Assembly: GCA_964345215.1 (NCBI GenBank)
Contig: CAYFQH010000033.1
Coordinates: 1-21,173, forward strand
Direction: 5' to 3'
Length of the DNA: 21,173 nt
Source of the DNA: CAYFQH01 sp964345215
GTDB taxonomy: Bacteria; Bacillota; Clostridia; Christensenellales; Aristaeellaceae
The notes under the pieces were generated by a model. That model saw nothing but the letters and a program-made list of their open reading frames with translations, was not told the DNA's origin and did not search any database. Shown here piece after piece: positions 15,161 to 21,173 of the stretch (position 1 is the first letter of the stretch; the number at the start of each line of letters is the position of its first letter). The translations under genes were made by a program, and so were the position numbers.

Positions 15161-15443
15161 AATATATTTCATTTTGAAGGTACGAATAAAGGCATTGCCT
15201 TAAGGGATACCAGCTTTAAACAATGCCGTCTGTAGCCCACCTTTTTGCTGTATATCGGCTTTTGCAGTACACTCCTCTACGGCCCGGCCTCCCCCTCCTA
15301 TAAGCTGATCTCAAAAAGCTAAGCAGAATGACAAACTGTTTATTTATTTGCATTCCGTTATTTAATAAAAAAGATGCCGTTCACAAGGGGCCTTCCTTGT
15401 TACAAGCATCCATTTTCCTTCATTAGTAAAACATGCCGCTTTT
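15161..15443. other. Intergenic stretch without recognised features
   Basis: About 280 bp. I see no supported gene and no strong promoter or terminator. A short AAGGCATTG / CAATGCC pair (about 15191-15230) is the only inverted repeat noticed. Confidence 0.4.
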
Positions 15444-15629
15444 TTATTCTATAGACACAATGCTTACCTTATTTGCTTCATCAAGGATAGTCAGTCCTTT
15501 GAGCAGGATTTTCATTTCAACTTCCATTTCTTTAACATCAATGCTCAAAGCCGCGCCGGCCTTGTTGTAAATCGAAATGTTTTGCCTGCTCATAATAGCA
15601 TTGCATTGAGGTGAAAATGCCAATTTCAT
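15444..15629 (-). CDS. Hypothetical small protein, possibly the 3' piece of a decayed gene
   Basis: A 61-codon frame (MKLAFSPQCNAIMSRQ...), mostly polar with a hydrophobic middle (AALSIDV). AAAGGA abuts the ATG with no spacing, so this start is doubtful. Directly upstream on the same strand, a neighbouring frame encodes a plausible run (SPSASYKYKDHVFSIKKSS and so on) and ends in a TGA that overlaps this ATG. That arrangement suggests one older gene broken by frameshifts. I do not recognise the family. Confidence 0.3.
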   Translation of the reverse strand: MKLAFSPQCNAIMSRQNISIYNKAGAALSIDVKEMEVEMKILLKGLTILDEANKVSIVSIE

Positions 15630-15657
15630 TCCTTTAGAAGGGTTTTCTTCTCGTTGT

Positions 15658-15801
15658 TTAACACAAGAAAAATGAAAGCCTTTCGGCCAACCACGGAGCT
15701 CTTCTTAATACTAAACACATGGTCTTTGTATTTATAGGAAGCGCTGGGAGATATTCCGTTTTTACCGCTTCGTTTACTTGAATATAAATCCGCTCATCCA
15801 T
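15658..15801 (-). pseudogene. Short frame with ribosome site, probable 5' piece of the decayed gene
   Basis: A 47-codon frame beginning MDERIYIQVNEAV, with AAGGA about nine nt before ATG 15801. After about 13 codons the neighbouring frame (SGKNGISPSASYKYKDHVF...) looks more protein-like than the annotated one, which becomes Arg/Leu/Pro-rich and stops. A single frameshift near 15762 would join the two. It is a candidate remnant, not a confirmed gene. Confidence 0.28.
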
Positions 15802-15871
15802 TTCTTTACTTCCTTTGCGTCATCCATGTTAAGCGCCCGTACCTTTTTGCCATTATTTTGCTTTTTTTCTC

Positions 15872-15900
15872 TTGCGTCTTTCCCCTTCTTCTGCTATTCT
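15872..15900 (+). promoter_or_regulatory. Promoter of tRNA-Pro
   Basis: -35 TTGCGT, 17-nt spacer, -10 TATTCT, about 28 nt upstream of the mature tRNA 5' end. A GGGG/CCCC hairpin sits in the leader. Confidence 0.55.
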
Positions 15901-15927
15901 AAGTAATGGGGTCTTCAATCCCCTTAT

Positions 15928-16004
15928 CGAGGTGTAGCGCAGCTTGGTAGCGCGTTTGGTTCGGGACCAAAAGGCCGCAGGTTCAAATCCTGTCACCTCG
16001 ACCA
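15928..16004 (+). tRNA. tRNA-Pro (anticodon CGG)
   Basis: A 77-nt cloverleaf. The acceptor stem CGAGGTG pairs with CACCTCG, the D arm contains AGCTTGGTAGCGC, the anticodon stem TTTGG/CCAAA encloses loop TTCGGGA (anticodon CGG, reading CCG), and the T arm is GCAGG-TTCAAAT-CCTGT. The discriminator is A and the 3' CCA is encoded. It has its own promoter and terminator. What follows is an unusual 1.7-kb gene-free stretch, and tRNA 3' ends are common integration sites. Confidence 0.96.
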
Positions 16005-16007
16005 ATT

Positions 16008-16044
16008 AAAAAGCTAGCAATATCAACGTGTTGCCAGCTTTTTT
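16008..16044 (+). terminator. Intrinsic terminator after tRNA-Pro
   Basis: AAAAAGCT-GCAA pairs with TTGC-AGCTTTTT around a 10-nt loop with one internal A/C mismatch, and a T6 tract follows. It starts 3 nt after the CCA end. Confidence 0.85.
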
Positions 16045-16188
16045 CTTTACTTAAAAACACCTTTGACCCTTTATTTGACCCTTTACAGAATTCCACCACA
16101 GGGTAATACAAACAACCGTTCCCTTTTTCTGTAGTCAAATATGGTCAATTTTCAAAAGTGTACCGCAAGAGAAGCAGCACAAAAAACT

Positions 16189-16226
16189 GTGGAGGTTAAT
16201 CTCCGCAACTTTGCGGGCATCTCCAC
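16189..16226. repeat. Nested hairpin
   Basis: Outer stem GTGGAG/CTCCAC (6 bp) encloses inner stem CCGCA/TGCGG with loop ACTT. Together they form a compact two-level structure of 38 nt. A second short pairing, GGAG/CTCC on the left side, is a mutually exclusive alternative. Confidence 0.5.
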
Positions 16227-16560
16227 TGTCCCCACTTATGGGGCAAGTGTTTCATTTTTCGCCCTCAATACTGAAACAGTCTACAGGCTATGCCCTCCTG
16301 TGATGGCTTCCCAAAATAGGAAGTCACCCCCACCCTCTTTTTTAAGGTGTCTAAAATGTAAAGATAGCGGTGCCAATTTGGTGCCATTTTGGTGCAGATG
16401 AAAGGGGCTGTTTCTTGGTACACTTTTGGTTCGGTTTTGATTCGCTTGCCGAAAGCCAGTGCCTTGTATACTTCTCCTTTTTAAGGGGACTTGAAAGGCT
16501 TGAGTGTTGTATGAGTTTTGTCTGCTTTGACTGTACCTCTTTTGTAGCCAGTTTGTAGCC

Positions 16561-16690
16561 TCTTTTTATGGTGTCCGAAATGTCTGAATGCTTCTCCTTT
16601 TTTAAGGCCTCCAAAATTTCCAGATATCTTTCTTTTTTAAGGCCTGTAAAATGTGAAGATTATCCCCTTTTTTAAGGTGTTATATTTGTG
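16561..16690. repeat. Degenerate tandem array of about 35-bp period
   Basis: Consecutive units carry T-tract-AAGG-(5-6 nt)-AAAATGT-AAGAT-like sequence. The AAGG (ATGG in the first) of successive units begins at 16568, 16604, 16639 and 16674, giving spacings of 36, 35 and 35. Related single copies lie at about 16338, 16471 and 16781. On minus each unit reads as ACCTTAAAAAAGGAGAAG-like sequence, rich in Shine-Dalgarno-like AAGGAG. Confidence 0.6.
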
Positions 16691-17103
16691 ACCACCCTCG
16701 CCCTTTTAGGGAATGCAAAAAAGGCAAATGTGGTTAGTGGGATGCCCTCCAAGGACAATCCAAAATTGGAGTATCCGGGGGCTTCTCCTTTTAAATCTGC
16801 CGAAAGTGCCGGTTTGTGGAGAACATCAAATCTTTTCGCTGCCTACAGGCGATTTTAAAGCCTTATATCTTCCCTAGACAGGTTAGACAGGTATTCAGGT
16901 ATTCCCTTTAACCTCAACACAGCAAGGGTTTACATAGCCCTGTGAAGGTTTTGAACCTTAACAAACCTTAACAAGACTCTTGCCACTTCATACCGAATAA
17001 GGGGAGGGGGGTCACGTGTAGGCCAGTGGGTTTTAACCAGAAACCCCTTCGGTCGGCCACCCTTTTACCTTGCTCTGCCCTCATGGGGGGATATATGTTT
17101 CAA

Positions 17104-17122
17104 CACTAACATTTACTAACAC
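17104..17122 (-). repeat. Left copy of an inverted pair, TTAGT-AAATG-TTAGT
   Basis: On minus this site reads TTAGTAAATGTTAGT, itself a 5-bp direct repeat with 10-bp period. A near-identical site in opposite orientation (TTAGCAAATGTTAGC) is at 17394-17408. Two direct half-sites one helical turn apart are the layout of many protein-binding sites. Confidence 0.45.
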
Positions 17123-17240
17123 CTTACCCACCCCTCACATATGCGAGACAAGCGGTTCTGCCTTAGTGCTCCACCGTTCCCGACAATAAAAAGAAGCCCT
17201 GCTTTATTTCATAGGGGGTATACGCAACACCTCCCCTTTG

Positions 17241-17270
17241 TAGGGGTATCCCCAACTTGTGGATACCCTA
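17241..17270. repeat. Hairpin TAGGG-(G)-TATCC / GGATACCCTA
   Basis: A 10-bp stem with one bulged G and a 9-nt loop. It is preceded directly by a CCCC-TTTGTA-GGGG hairpin sharing its first G run, so the two are alternative pairings. Confidence 0.5.
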
Positions 17271-17282
17271 TACTTAAAATAA

Positions 17283-17308
17283 GCATGGCTTTTTGCCTAT
17301 GCGTTTTT
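17283..17308 (+). terminator. Terminator-like hairpin with T tract
   Basis: GCATGGC / GCC-T-ATGC (one bulge) with a TTTTT loop, followed by GTTTTT. No gene on + precedes it, so it may be a relic of a lost transcript. Confidence 0.45.
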
Positions 17309-17393
17309 AAATAGTATGTGATTAAAGTGATTTAGTACCCTCCTTTTTCATTCTGTCACATTGAATATGCAAGGTAAAACCAGTGTCTAAATA

Positions 17394-17408
17394 TTAGCAA
17401 ATGTTAGC
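17394..17408 (+). repeat. Right copy of the inverted pair, TTAGC-AAATG-TTAGC
   Basis: It matches the minus-strand site at 17104-17122 in 13 of 15 positions, in opposite orientation and about 270 bp away. Confidence 0.45.
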
Positions 17409-17712
17409 TTCTAACTCATAACGAAAAATAACGTTTTGCTTTCATGTTTTATCAAGTCCTAACCTTAGGTTTTCTTAGATTTCATCAAGCTTTGTGCACT
17501 AATGCCCTTTTGCGTTCAAAAGCAACACAGCTACAAGCATTTTGAGCATCTGTAATCTTACCCTATCCAGCGGAGGTGCATATAATACGCTAGCTAGTAG
17601 GCCCTGGCGGCTTAAAACGCATAATAGAGCTATGAGTGGAGGGTAAAAAGGGAAGGTAATCACCTTACCCCTGCCTTATCCCTTAAATATCTTTTCACCT
17701 TACCCTTACCTT

Positions 17713-19055
17713 GGTCCTGTCAAGTTAAGTTCGCAATTTCTCTGATATAGAGCGAAGGGATTAAGCAGCTAAAAGGTTCTGGATAGCTTCTTTTTTAATG
17801 TAAGCCTTGCCTGCAGCCCAGTCTTCTGAATACCCCATAAAGAAGGAGGTCACCAGGCGCAGATAAGCATCTTCGTTAGGGAAAAAGCTAACCACATTGG
17901 TTCTTCGTCGAATTTCCTTGTTTAGTCGCTCCATGAGGTTAGTAGAAGATATTTTACGAAAATCAATCTGAGGAAAAGTAAAGAACTGAAAGGAGTCCTC
18001 CAGACCATTTTCCAGGACATTAGTCCCTTTGGGGAACCGCTTTTCATAAGCATTGATTAACTGTTCGGCTCTCTGTCTGGTAATTTCTTGAGTAGGAGCC
18101 AGCCAAATTTGCTTGAGGTCAGCAGCAAAAGCCTCCTTCTCTTTGTGAGGAATGTGAGCCAGAATATTACGCATAACGTGTACCTTGCATCGTGCCAACT
18201 GGCTGCCGGAAAGGATTGTTTAATGGCTTCCCGCAACCCCCCATGAGCATCGGACACTACAAGCTGCACCCTGGCTAATTCCCTCGCTTTTAAGGCAGAA
18301 AAGAGCTGATGATAGGTTTCCTTGGATTCTTCCATCATCAGTTCCACTGCAAGAATTTCTCGCATTCCCTCATTATTCACACCACAAACCACTAAAACAG
18401 CCATGCTTACGACACGCCCTCCTTGACGGATTTTCTCATAAAGGGCATCCACCCAAAGAATCGGGTATTCGTAGTCTGAAAGGTCCCGGTTTCTGAACTG
18501 CTCTACCTGCTCGTTCAAGTCCTTAGTCATCTCAGATACCTGGCCGGCAGATAAACTTTCTATGCCAAGAGACCGGGCCAGCTTTTCCATCATACGGGTG
18601 GAAACCCCTTGTACATAGGCTTCCTGCACTACACTGATTAACGCCGGCCGCCTCACTTCGTTCACCCTCAATAACAAAGAAAGGGATATCGCCTCCTTGT
18701 CTTACTTTGGGCACCAATAGGCACAAGGTGCCCATCCTGGTATCCAGTCTGCGGGGGAGGATAGCCACTGCGATGAGATTTTCTTTTCTCCGTGTGTTCT
18801 GATTTTTCTGCGCCCAGTTGGCTAGATACCTCTGCCTCCATTAGTTCATTACATAGGCATTTGAGCATTTCCAGCATTGAGGCTTCTTGCACCATGCAGT
18901 TCAGTAGCAATTTGCTTAATGCCTTGGTATCATTACGCTTAGCCATTGGTCTCTCTCCTTTTTTGATGAGCTGTTTTCCACTTCTCATTCTATCAGAGAG
19001 TCCAATGGCTTTTTAAGTCCATTTTTCTATTTTGCGAACTTTAGTGTACACTACC
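17713..19055 (-). mobile_element. IS256-family insertion sequence (inactivated)
   Basis: A 1343-bp element, a normal size for IS256. Its ends are 24-bp imperfect inverted repeats starting GGT, with TGT at positions 6-8 and AAGTTCGCAA at 15-24; 18 of 24 positions match (left 17713-17736, right 19032-19055). It holds one transposase gene on minus that is frameshifted. The 8-bp flanks (CTTACCTT left, CAGCAAAA right) are not a target duplication, so one side has probably been rearranged or the duplication has decayed. The right inverted repeat runs into the 3' end of the VanZ-like gene. Confidence 0.85.
17761..18946 (-). pseudogene. IS256-family (mutator-type) transposase, multiply frameshifted
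   Basis: The intact form would be about 400 residues. The pieces, in order, are MAKRNDTKALSKLLLN... (18946 to about 18765), a second frame with PRRLDTRMGTL...LVPKVRQGG (to about 18660), a third frame ALISVVQEAYVQG...WVDALYEKIR...VVSDAHGGLREAIKQSFPAASW (to about 18198), and a fourth RCKVHVMRNILAH...MERLNKEIRRRTNVVSFFPN to the stop at 17761. The frame changes fall in a C run near 18763, near 18655, and a one-base loss near 18197, the last at the conserved SW-x-RCKVH motif. The DDE residues (Asp in WVDALY, Asp in VSDAHGG, Glu in ERLNKE) are all still encoded. AAGGAG precedes ATG 18946. The changes look recent, since the rest is undamaged. Confidence 0.9.
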
Positions 19056-19508
19056 CAGCAAAAGCCCTACTGCCATCCCCAGCGTATTGAAGAGAACATC
19101 ATTAATATCAGCCCAGCCTCGTCCTGTGAAATATTGCATCAGTTCACAGAAGGTTGAAAAAAATGCACCAAATAAAACAAGCTGCTTCCAGCCTTGCTCA
19201 TAGCTCCTGTCCTTCCATTTTGCTGCTGTCCATCCCAATGGAATATAGAGCACTACATTCAGCAGGTTTCCTACCAATACGCCTACATTCGGTAACAGTT
19301 GTAGTTGAAGTCGAACATGCTCGTCATAACCTGGGGAACGGCGTAGTAATGTGATATATAAAATCAAAAACGCGCTATACGCAACAGGAAGCCACAACAC
19401 TTTTTTTCTTCCTCGCCATGCCATACCAGCAACACCAACCAGCAAGATGGCCTCAATTGCTGACAGATTCATACGTGCACTCCTCTGTAGTTCCCGCAAT
19501 ACATCCAT
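19041..19508 (-). CDS. VanZ-like membrane protein, C-terminus cut by the IS
   Basis: 155 residues (143 if ATG 19472, which has GAGGAG seven nt upstream, is the start; ATG 19508 has AGGAGG eleven nt upstream). About four hydrophobic helices are present. The VanZ pattern is clear: LLPNVGVLVGNLLNVVLYIPLGW, then FSTFCELMQYFTGRGWADINDVLFNTLGMAVGLLLG. The reading frame enters the IS right inverted repeat and stops there, so the last residues (SVH) and the TAA come from the IS; the native tail is lost. VanZ proteins are linked to low-level teicoplanin resistance or glycan/cell-surface functions, and frequently close polysaccharide operons. It follows the UDP-sugar genes, 28 nt after the dehydrogenase stop. 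Most of the fold is intact, so it may still work. Confidence 0.82.
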   Translation of the reverse strand: MDVLRELQRSARMNLSAIEAILLVGVAGMAWRGRKKVLWLPVAYSAFLILYITLLRRSPGYDEHVRLQLQLLPNVGVLVGNLLNVVLYIPLGWTAAKWKDRSYEQGWKQLVLFGAFFSTFCELMQYFTGRGWADINDVLFNTLGMAVGLLLGSVH

Positions 19509-19536
19509 CTAATGCTTTTCCTCCTGCTTGGGCTTC

Positions 19537-20760
19537 TTAGTCTCTTCTAAACAGATCTCTCGTATAGACTTTCTCCTTCACATCATCCAAACTGCTATCA
19601 TAACGGTTCGCGATAATGGCCTGGCTACGCTTTTTAAATTCATCCAGGTTGTTAACAACTTCGCTGCCAAAGAATGTGGTGCCGTTCTCCAGCGTCGGCT
19701 CATAAATAATAACCGTTGCCCCTTTGGCTTTAATACGCTTCATAACACCCTGAACAGAAGATTGACGGAAGTTATCGGAATTGGACTTCATGGTTAGCCG
19801 GAAGACACCGACAACCACAGTGTGCTCTTTACTCGGGTTGTAGCCCTCCCCGGCCTCATATGCACCTGCAATCTCCAACACACGATCCGCAATAAAGTCC
19901 TTACGGGTGCGGTTGGATTCCACAATGGCTTCAATCAAGTTTTCAGGAACATCAGCATAGTTCGCCAACAGCTGCTTGGTATCCTTAGGCAGGCAATAAC
20001 CACCGTAACCAAAGCTCGGGTTGTTATAATGGCTACCAATACGCTGATCAAGGCACACGCCTTCAATAATCTGCTGTGTATCCAGGCCCTTTACCTCCGC
20101 ATAGGTGTCTAGTTCGTTGAAGTAAGAGACACGCAATGCTAGATAGGTATTGGCAAACAACTTGACCGCTTCTGCCTCGGTAAAGCCCATAAACAGAGTG
20201 TCGATATTTTCCTTGATGGCGCCTTGCTGTAGCAAATCTGCAAAAGTCTCAGCTGTTTTGCGGCTATTATCATCACAGCCAACGATAATGCGCGAGGGAT
20301 ATAAATTATCATACAAAGCTTTACTCTCACGGAGGAACTCCGGAGAGAATAAAATCTTATCGGAGTTATATCTCCTTCGAGCACTCACTGTATACCCTAC
20401 AGGAATGGTGGACTTGATGACCATATAAGCCTTTGGATTATACTTTATAACCAACTCAATTACAGTTTCAACTGCAGAAGTATCAAAGAAGTTCTTCTTG
20501 CTATCGTAATTGGTTGGTGCAGCAATGATTACAAAATCTGCATCCGTGTAAGCCTCTTTCGCATCTAGCGTAGCAGTTAAATTCAAATCTTTTTCAGCTA
20601 GATATTTTTCAATGTACTCGTCCTGAATAGGAGACTTTTTTTGGTTGATCAGCTCCACTTTTTCAGGAATAATATCTACCGCCACAACCTCATGATGCTG
20701 CGCAAGCAGCGTGGCAATAGACAGACCGACATATCCCGTTCCTGCAACTGCAATTTTCAT
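19537..20760 (-). CDS. ugd: UDP-glucose 6-dehydrogenase family nucleotide-sugar dehydrogenase
   Basis: 407 residues. The N-terminal Rossmann domain has GTGYVG (residues 7-12) and Asp29 at the strand end for NAD+ (VVAVDI). Then come APTNYD, KSTIPVGYT and FSPEFLRES (Glu141), Lys200 in EAVKLFANTYLA, and the catalytic Cys256 in GYGGYCLPKDTKQL. The C-terminal UDP-binding domain contains RLTMKSNSDNFRQSSVQGVMKRI. It oxidises UDP-glucose to UDP-glucuronate with two NAD+. This short (about 390-410) form with APTNYD is typical of Firmicutes capsule genes. The start ATG 20760 has GGAGG eight nt upstream. It lies between the epimerase (50 nt before) and VanZ-like gene. A UDP-ManNAc dehydrogenase role is less likely given the epimerase partner. 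Confidence 0.94.
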   Translation of the reverse strand: MKIAVAGTGYVGLSIATLLAQHHEVVAVDIIPEKVELINQKKSPIQDEYIEKYLAEKDLNLTATLDAKEAYTDADFVIIAAPTNYDSKKNFFDTSAVETVIELVIKYNPKAYMVIKSTIPVGYTVSARRRYNSDKILFSPEFLRESKALYDNLYPSRIIVGCDDNSRKTAETFADLLQQGAIKENIDTLFMGFTEAEAVKLFANTYLALRVSYFNELDTYAEVKGLDTQQIIEGVCLDQRIGSHYNNPSFGYGGYCLPKDTKQLLANYADVPENLIEAIVESNRTRKDFIADRVLEIAGAYEAGEGYNPSKEHTVVVGVFRLTMKSNSDNFRQSSVQGVMKRIKAKGATVIIYEPTLENGTTFFGSEVVNNLDEFKKRSQAIIANRYDSSLDDVKEKVYTRDLFRRD

Positions 20761-20810
20761 GGTAATATCCTCCTACATGTTTTTTCTAAACTACTTGGCA
20801 TGTATTTTAT

Positions 20811-21173
20811 TCACTCTGCCATATAGAACGCCTTATACCACTGAGCAAATTTACGTAGGCCTTCCCTTAAATTGGTGCTTGGTTTAAACCCAAACTCCCG
20901 CTCCAAGGCAGAAGTATCTGCATAAGTAACGGCCACATCACCCGGCTGCATGGGCACCAGCTCCTTGTGTGCCTCGAAATCATAGTCCGCAGGCAGTACA
21001 CCGGCACGCACCAACTCCTCCGACAGAATCTGCACAAAGTCCAGCAGGTTCTCAGGATTGGAGTTGCCGATGTTGTAAACTGCATAGGGAGGAATGGGCA
21101 GCCCATCCTCGCCATTCTTCTTTTCCGGTGCCTTTGCCATCACACGGATAACACCTTCCACGATGTCATCCAC
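20811..21173 (-). CDS. UDP-glucuronate 4-epimerase-like NAD-dependent epimerase, C-terminal part (5' end outside window)
   Basis: The frame stays open to the window edge; 120 codons of the 3' end are present, against about 340-350 for the full family. The sequence VDDIVEGVIRVM, YNIGNSNPENLLDF, LVPMQPGDVAVTYADTSALEREFGFKPSTNLREGL and FAQWYKAFY matches the C-terminal region of extended SDR epimerases that convert UDP-glucuronate to UDP-galacturonate (CapI/LpsL type). The catalytic YxxxK lies outside the window. It is the first gene seen of the operon, 50 nt before the dehydrogenase that would supply its substrate. A related specificity (for example UDP-glucose 4-epimerase) cannot be excluded from this part alone. 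Confidence 0.88.
   Translation of the reverse strand: MDDIVEGVIRVMAKAPEKKNGEDGLPIPPYAVYNIGNSNPENLLDFVQILSEELVRAGVLPADYDFEAHKELVPMQPGDVAVTYADTSALEREFGFKPSTNLREGLRKFAQWYKAFYMAE

Larger units (their letters stand above)
16045..17712. other. Gene-free, repeat-rich interval between tRNA-Pro and the IS256 element
   Basis: About 1.67 kb with no frame I would call a gene. It starts with a 12-bp direct repeat (TTTGACCCTTTA twice, about 16067-16090). It contains nested hairpins, a degenerate 35-bp-period array, short repeats such as AGACAGG twice (16874-16890) and AACCTTAAC twice (16954-16973), an inverted pair of 15-mers, and a terminator-like hairpin. It resembles decayed mobile-element DNA (integrase gone) more than a functional operon. 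A 38-codon minus frame (16968-17084, MRAEQGKRVADRRGF...) is open but has no ribosome site. Confidence 0.55.

Noticed and set aside
16141..16401. 86-codon + frame as a gene
   Set aside because: It runs through the nested hairpin and has no ribosome site; its composition follows the repeats, not a protein family.
16351..16614. 87-codon minus frame as a gene
   Set aside because: It is a reading of the degenerate repeats in one frame; repeat spacing breaks the frame upstream and no ribosome site is seen.
16561..16690. CRISPR array
   Set aside because: The units are degenerate, the period of 35 bp leaves no room for repeat plus spacer, and no cas gene is present.
17713..19055. Programmed frameshifting in the transposase
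   Set aside because: IS256-family transposases are normally made from one frame, and three separate shifts including one in a conserved motif fit decay or sequencing errors better.
16001..21173. A second copy of the tRNA-Pro 3' end (attR)
   Set aside because: By eye I found no repeat of the TTCAAATCC...CCTCGACCA end in the rest of the window, so an intact island cannot be claimed.

Overview
This window looks like chromosomal DNA from an anaerobic Bacillota, most likely of the Clostridia (Peptococcaceae-like). Reasons seen in the sequence: moderate-to-low GC by eye, strong AGGAGG-type ribosome binding sites with several GTG/TTG starts, TTGACA/TATAAT-type promoters, a sodium-pump biotin-dependent decarboxylase operon, a BcrAB/YxeA-type ABC operon, a YkuD L,D-transpeptidase, an ECF vitamin-transporter S component, a VanZ-like protein and an IS256-family element. 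The genus cannot be fixed from sequence reading alone.

Layout. (1) 1-476: 3' half of a biotin-protein ligase (birA) on +, converging through a shared bidirectional terminator on (2) 549-4119, a five-gene minus-strand operon. In transcription order it encodes a small OadG-C-like protein, a free biotin carrier, the OadB/MmdB/GcdB membrane pump, a short OadG-like anchor and the OadA-type carboxyltransferase: a complete Na+-translocating decarboxylase (probably oxaloacetate) beside the ligase that could biotinylate its carrier. (3) 4277-4625: a gene-free, densely palindromic stretch with imperfect terminal inverted repeats. (4) 4637-6719/6743: ABC ATPase, permease and YxeA-like secreted protein (minus). 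(5) 7096-9144: ftsH with its own promoter and terminator (minus). (6) 9529-11442: exported L,D-transpeptidase with two C-terminal Cys-rich repeats (+). (7) 11518-13302: a YbaK/EbsC deacylase-like protein and a CDF cation efflux protein (both minus, separate promoters). (8) 13476-15127: ECF S component coupled by a 1-nt stop/start overlap to a P-loop kinase with an unusual N-terminal domain (+).

(9) 15128-17712 is accessory-looking: small decaying reading frames, a tRNA-Pro(CGG) with promoter and terminator, then about 1.7 kb without a convincing gene. This stretch holds a degenerate array of about 35-bp period, nested hairpins, short direct repeats and an inverted pair of TTAGY-AAATG-TTAGY sites. 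(10) 17713-19055: an IS256-family element whose transposase is broken by at least three frameshifts. Its right inverted repeat supplies the stop codon of (11) a VanZ-like gene, which follows UDP-glucose dehydrogenase and the 3' part of a UDP-glucuronate 4-epimerase-like gene (minus). This is the distal end of a surface-polysaccharide precursor operon.

Most of the window (1-15127) is ordinary housekeeping and transport. The least explained parts are the structured element at 4277-4625, the ECF/kinase pair, the Cys-repeat transpeptidase, and the repeat-rich interval between the tRNA and the IS.
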